Shown here piece after piece: positions 4,311 through 7,570 of a DNA stretch of 7,570 bases. The stretch's first letter is position 1. The number at the start of each line of letters is the position of its first letter. Source of the DNA: Candidatus Peregrinibacteria bacterium (GTDB taxonomy: Bacteria; Patescibacteriota; Gracilibacteria; UBA1369; UBA12463); the NCBI GenBank assembly GCA_023245695.1, contig JAHFJT010000044.1, positions 1 to 7,570 of the forward strand, written 5' to 3'. The notes under the pieces are model-generated. The model was not told where the DNA came from, did not search any database, and saw only the letters and a program-made list of their open reading frames with translations. The position numbers were made by a program, and so were the translations under genes.

Positions 4311-6431
4311 TTACCCTTTCGATCGTTCCTCGATAACCTTGGTCTGGACCGCAGCTGGACACTTTTCGTAGTGGTCGAATTCCATAGCGTAGGCAGCACG
4401 ACCCTGAGTGTTTGAACGGAGATCCGTAGCGTAACCAAACATCTGGGAGAGTGGAACGTAGGCGTGGATGATCTTTGCGAGACCTCGATCCATCGTTTCG
4501 TAAATCTGACCACGTCGTGAAGAGAGGTCACCCATAACATCACCGAAGTACTGTTCTGGAGTGGTAACTTCTACCTTCATGATTGGTTCGAGAATGGCTG
4601 GCTGAGCAGCGGTTGCAGCGTTTCGGAAACAGATAGAAGCCGCGATCTTAAATGCGAGTTCTGATGAGTCAACATCATGGTACGAACCATCGAGAAGTGT
4701 CGCTTTGATATCGACCACTGGATATCCTGCGAGGATACCTCGTGTGAGTGCTTCGGCGATACCTTTGCCAACAGCTGGGATGAATTCACGTGGGATGCGT
4801 CCACCGACAACTTTGTCGACGAACTCGAAGCCCTTGCCTGGATTTGGCTCGAACTCCATAACGACGTGACCATACTGACCCTTACCACCAGACTGCTTGA
4901 TGTATTTTTCTTCCATTTTCTTTGGAGCGAAGATGGTTTCTCGGTAGGCAACCTGAGGCTTACCAACATTTGCTTCCACCTTGAACTCACGTCGCATACG
5001 ATCCACGATGATATCGAGGTGAAGTTCACCCATACCCGCGATGAGCGTCTGGCCAGTTTCTTCGTTGGAAGAAACACGGAATGTAGGATCTTCTTCAGCG
5101 AGTTTCATGAGGGCGACACCCATCTTTTCCTGATCAGCCTTTGTCTTTGGCTCGATCGCGATCTGGATAACTGGCTCTGGGAAGTGAATAGACTCGAGGA
5201 GAATTGGCTTATCTGGGTCACAAATCGTGTGGCCAGTAATCGTTCCCTTGAGACCAACTGTAGCAGCGATATCACCAGCGTGAACTGTCTTGATTTCTTC
5301 TCGGTCGTTTGCGTGCATACGACTCAAGCGTGAAACACGTTCTTTTTCACCGGTTGATGAGTTGAGCACGTAGCTACCTGCCGTGAGCACACCGGCGTAG
5401 ACACGGAAGAAGGCGATTTTACCCACGAATGGATCGGTCGCAATCTTGAAGACGAGACCCGTGAACGGCTCTTTGTCGTCTGGTTTTCGTGAGATTTTTT
5501 CTTCGGTGTCTGGATCGGTTCCTTCGACAGGTTTGATGTCGAGAGGGGAAGGGAGATACTCTGTAACGGCATCGAGCATGAGCTGAACACCCTTATCCTG
5601 AAGTGAGCTACCACAGAGCACTGGGTAGATCTTTCCAAGGATGGTTCCTTTTCGGATACCACGCTTGATCTCTTCGATCGTAAGTTCAACACCCTCGATA
5701 TATTTATTGAGAAGCTCTTCTTCGAACTCAGCAGCTCGTTCGACAACCTTGTGTCGGTACTCTTCCATCTGCTCTTTCATGTCTTCTGGAACCGGGATCT
5801 CCTTGAGAACTTCACCGTGCTTGCCTTCGAACATGAAGGCCTTTCGCTGGATGAGATCGACGACTCCGTTGAACTGATTTTCCTGTCCAATTGGGAGCTG
5901 AACGGCGAATGCGTTTGGATTGAGACGGTCGTGGATGGATTTGAGGGACATGTAGAAGTCACCACCGATCTTGTCCATCTTGTTGATGAAGGCGATACGT
6001 GGAACGTCGTACTTGTCGGCCTGACGCCATACAGTCTCTGACTGTGGTTCAACACCCTGTGATCCGTCGAAGACGACACAACCACCATCGAGCACTCGGA
6101 GTGATCGTTCAACTTCAACCGTGAAGTCTACGTGGCCCGGAGTATCGATAATGTTGAAACGGAAGAGATCAGGTGGCTCACCATGACCGTTGTGCTGGCT
6201 TGGAGACCAGAAACAGGTCGTAGCCGCAGCCGTGATTGTAATACCTCGTTCCTGCTCTTGTTCCATCCAGTCCATGGTTGCCGCACCTTCGTGCACCTCA
6301 CCGATCTTATAGTTCTTTCCGGTATAAAAAAGCACGCGCTCTGTTGTCGTGGTCTTACCGGCATCGATGTGCGCGATAATTCCAAAGTTACGGAGGCGTT
6401 CAAGGGGTACAATACGGGCTTCGTCTGCCAT
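4311..6431 (-). CDS. fusA: Translation elongation factor EF-G
   Basis: The protein has 706 residues, close to the family's usual 690-705. EF-G is the GTPase that moves tRNAs and mRNA after peptide-bond formation and helps recycle ribosomes. The G domain holds AHIDAGKT (20-27), RGITIT (62-67), DTPGH (96-100) and NKMD (150-153), all intact. Between the G2 and G3 motifs, residues 76-91 (SPSQHNGHGEPPDLFR) make a loop somewhat longer than in E. coli. Domains II-V follow, with SGGKGQYGHVV in domain IV, the part that enters the decoding site, and a C-terminal MEFDHYEKCP segment. The ATG at 6431 is followed by a normal EF-G N-terminus. No Shine-Dalgarno sequence precedes it, but TTTAACCCT lies at -17 to -9, the same offset as upstream of tuf. 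A terminator-like hairpin upstream and a strong terminator downstream suggest fusA can be a separate unit. Confidence 0.99.
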   Translation of the reverse strand: MADEARIVPLERLRNFGIIAHIDAGKTTTTERVLFYTGKNYKIGEVHEGAATMDWMEQEQERGITITAAATTCFWSPSQHNGHGEPPDLFRFNIIDTPGHVDFTVEVERSLRVLDGGCVVFDGSQGVEPQSETVWRQADKYDVPRIAFINKMDKIGGDFYMSLKSIHDRLNPNAFAVQLPIGQENQFNGVVDLIQRKAFMFEGKHGEVLKEIPVPEDMKEQMEEYRHKVVERAAEFEEELLNKYIEGVELTIEEIKRGIRKGTILGKIYPVLCGSSLQDKGVQLMLDAVTEYLPSPLDIKPVEGTDPDTEEKISRKPDDKEPFTGLVFKIATDPFVGKIAFFRVYAGVLTAGSYVLNSSTGEKERVSRLSRMHANDREEIKTVHAGDIAATVGLKGTITGHTICDPDKPILLESIHFPEPVIQIAIEPKTKADQEKMGVALMKLAEEDPTFRVSSNEETGQTLIAGMGELHLDIIVDRMRREFKVEANVGKPQVAYRETIFAPKKMEEKYIKQSGGKGQYGHVVMEFEPNPGKGFEFVDKVVGGRIPREFIPAVGKGIAEALTRGILAGYPVVDIKATLLDGSYHDVDSSELAFKIAASICFRNAATAAQPAILEPIMKVEVTTPEQYFGDVMGDLSSRRGQIYETMDRGLAKIIHAYVPLSQMFGYATDLRSNTQGRAAYAMEFDHYEKCPAAVQTKVIEERSKG

Positions 6432-6494
6432 GGTGTTGAAGGGTTAAAGTTGAGTAATGGATAAAAGTTGTAATAGTGAGGGCGGGAGTGGGAG

Positions 6495-6520
6495 CTACAC
6501 TCGCTGGTGTTCGCGTGTAG
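6495..6520. promoter_or_regulatory. Inverted repeat upstream of fusA
   Basis: CTACAC (6495-6500) and GTGTAG (6515-6520) are complementary, with two more pairs after a mismatch. It sits between the hairpin that follows rpsG and the fusA start. A weak promoter-like pair (TGTAGC and TATTAC, 18 apart, 6499-6470 on the minus strand) overlaps its edge. An operator or leader stem is possible but unproven. Confidence 0.3.
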
Positions 6521-6524
6521 TTTT

Positions 6525-6563
6525 AAAAAAGAGCGGAGAGACCTTTTGGGCCTCAGCCGCCCT
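6525..6563 (-). terminator. Terminator-like hairpin after rpsG
   Basis: On the minus strand, GCGG (6560-6557) pairs with CCGC (6536-6533), GAG with CTC, and GG with CC around an AAAA-containing loop, with internal mismatches. Six T residues follow (6530-6525). The loop CCCAAAAGGT matches the two strong terminators in the window. It is less perfect than they are, so partial termination is likely. Confidence 0.55.
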
Positions 6564-6578
6564 ATTCATTTTTGTAGA

Positions 6579-7043
6579 TTAAACTCCCTGGTACTTTGCA
6601 AGGTGAGCGAAGGCCTTGTTTGCCTGTGCCATTCGGTGCGTCTCATCACGCTTCTTGATTGATGAGCCAGTTTCGTTGGCTGCATCCATCAATTCTCGTG
6701 CGAGCTTCTGAGCCATAGGTGCGCCCTTCTGGTTTCGTGCTGCTCCGATGATCCATCGGAAAGAGAGCGCGATCTGTCGGTGTGGTTTTACTTCGACTGG
6801 AATCTGGTAGACAGCTCCACCAATACGTCGTGGTCGAACTTCCATGTTTGGTTTTACGTTTGCGAGAGCCTTCTCGAAGATCTCGATTGGCTTCTTGTTT
6901 CCCTTGCCCTCGATAATCTGAAGTGTTTCGTCGAAAATACCTCGTGCAATAGATTTCTTACCCTGCTCCATGAGATAGTTGATGAACTTCTCCTGGGCTG
7001 GACTTGAACCTTCCGGAATAAATGTAACGCGCTTTTGTGCCAT
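6579..7043 (-). CDS. rpsG: 30S ribosomal protein S7
   Basis: The protein has 154 residues. S7 nucleates assembly of the small-subunit head and lies by the E site and mRNA exit. Recognisable parts are KFINYLMEQGKKS (19-31), the hairpin VRPRRIGGAVYQIPVEV, FRWIIGAAR, and the C-terminal KKRDETHRMAQANKAFAH. The N-terminus is unusual: the common run of arginines followed by PDP is missing, and the protein begins with AQKRVTFIPEG. A stop codon (TAA) lies in frame just 12 bases upstream of the ATG, so no longer start is hidden. The C-terminus after AFAH is short. It lies 77 bases after rpsL, and a terminator-like hairpin follows it. The start context is CACCATGGC without a Shine-Dalgarno sequence. 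Confidence 0.97.
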   Translation of the reverse strand: MAQKRVTFIPEGSSPAQEKFINYLMEQGKKSIARGIFDETLQIIEGKGNKKPIEIFEKALANVKPNMEVRPRRIGGAVYQIPVEVKPHRQIALSFRWIIGAARNQKGAPMAQKLARELMDAANETGSSIKKRDETHRMAQANKAFAHLAKYQGV

Positions 7044-7102
7044 GGTGGTGAAAAATTAACGAGAGTTTAAATGGTGGGAATATATAAATGGGGACGGGCG
7101 GC

Positions 7103-7119
7103 TGTAACCTTCGGTTACA
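7103..7119 (-). promoter_or_regulatory. Tight hairpin directly after the rpsL stop
   Basis: TGTAACC-GAA-GGTTACA forms seven perfect pairs with a three-base loop on the minus strand, one base past the rpsL TAG. No T-run follows; the next bases are GC-rich. It may stabilise or attenuate the message between rpsL and rpsG. Confidence 0.5.
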
Positions 7120-7120
7120 T

Positions 7121-7546
7121 CTACGCTGCCTTCTTTGCCTTTGGCTTCTTGGTGCCGTATCGTGATCGACCCTGTCGTCGCTTGTCGATACCCTGAAGAT
7201 CGAGAACACCTCGAACGATGTGGTAACGGACACCTGGCAAATCCGGAACACGACCGCCACGAATCATGACGACCGAGTGCTCCTGAAGGTTGTGACCTTC
7301 GCCAGGAATGTAGGCGATAACTTCAACACCATTGGTAAGACGAACCTTGGCGACCTTTCGGAGCGCTGAGTTCGGTTTCTTTGGAGTCATGGTCTTTACC
7401 TGAAGACACACACCACGTTTGAACGGTGCGTTCAACTTGATCGGAGCATTTTTCAATGTATTGAAACCAGAGAGAAGCGCGGTTGATTTTGACTTATTCT
7501 TAGCGGACTTCCGTGGTTTTCGAATCAATTGATTAATGGTTGGCAT
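7121..7546 (-). CDS. rpsL: 30S ribosomal protein S12
   Basis: The protein has 141 residues, similar to Bacillus-type S12 and longer than the 124 of E. coli because of an insert near residues 20-42. S12 lies at the decoding centre and affects accuracy. The signature TPKKPNSALRK (54-64) is intact, including the lysine often altered in streptomycin-resistant mutants. The second conserved loop reads GGRVPDLPGVRYH (97-109), with Pro101 where E. coli and Bacillus have Lys; the following Asp102, the usual methylthiolation site, is kept. The C-terminus is basic, ending in repeated KK(A/P)K. The gene opens the cluster and stops at TAG. Only 24 bases upstream are in the window, so its promoter is not visible. 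There is no Shine-Dalgarno sequence before the ATG. Confidence 0.98.
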   Translation of the reverse strand: MPTINQLIRKPRKSAKNKSKSTALLSGFNTLKNAPIKLNAPFKRGVCLQVKTMTPKKPNSALRKVAKVRLTNGVEVIAYIPGEGHNLQEHSVVMIRGGRVPDLPGVRYHIVRGVLDLQGIDKRRQGRSRYGTKKPKAKKAA

Positions 7547-7570
7547 TGGCGTGCATTAGGTTACATAGGT

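Noticed and set aside
4677..5333. 218-codon open frame on the plus strand
   Set aside because: It lies wholly antisense to fusA, which is highly conserved here. Its translation shows no family features, so it is a coding shadow.
6480..6492. G-quadruplex upstream of fusA
   Set aside because: Only three runs of three G are present, short of the four needed.
7113..7566. ATGTAACC octamer on both sides of rpsL
   Set aside because: Only eight bases match, and one copy is explained by the hairpin after rpsL; chance is sufficient.

Overview
The window is a bacterial translation-gene cluster, with every supported gene on the minus strand, so transcription runs from right to left. Its backbone is a str-type operon in the order rpsL (S12), rpsG (S7), fusA (EF-G), tuf (EF-Tu), rpsJ (S10). 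Two small unrecognised genes sit between fusA and tuf, and a secreted beta-propeller protein, cut by the left edge, lies downstream of rpsJ. No tRNA, rRNA, CRISPR array, transposase or plus-strand gene could be supported.

The organism is probably a member of the Candidate Phyla Radiation (Patescibacteria). The reasons are the general look of EF-Tu, EF-G and S12, the compact genes, the moderate GC content, and several unusual translation starts. This is an inference from sequence feel, not from a tree. The standard genetic code fits: TAA, TAG and TGA are all used as stops and no internal TGA is needed. No start has a Shine-Dalgarno sequence. Having rpsJ at the end of the str cluster, and not at the head of the S10 operon, is also seen in cyanobacteria and plastids.

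Layout from upstream to downstream on the minus strand: rpsL (7546-7121) has a tight hairpin one base after its stop. Next comes rpsG (7043-6579) with a terminator-like hairpin, then fusA (6431-4311) followed by a small hairpin, a C-rich transcript segment and a strong intrinsic terminator. A first cassette follows (promoter-like repeat, hypothetical gene 4056-3589, terminator), then a second (promoter-like repeat, hypothetical gene 3423-3121). tuf (2986-1802) follows with its own promoter, then a hairpin, rpsJ (1717-1382) and its terminator. Beyond that are a 97-base inverted-repeat structure and the beta-propeller gene (1099 to beyond the left edge).

The five known genes act together in protein synthesis. 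S12, S7 and S10 belong to the small subunit, EF-Tu delivers aminoacyl-tRNA and EF-G drives translocation. Terminators and promoters appear to split the usual single operon into several transcription units. The most interesting part is 3121-4244. There the two unknown genes are laid out as a repeated terminator-promoter-gene unit, with 30-base terminators differing at one position and a shared 43-base promoter-region repeat (about 77% identical). This suggests an old tandem duplication or modular insertion inside one of the most conserved bacterial gene clusters.
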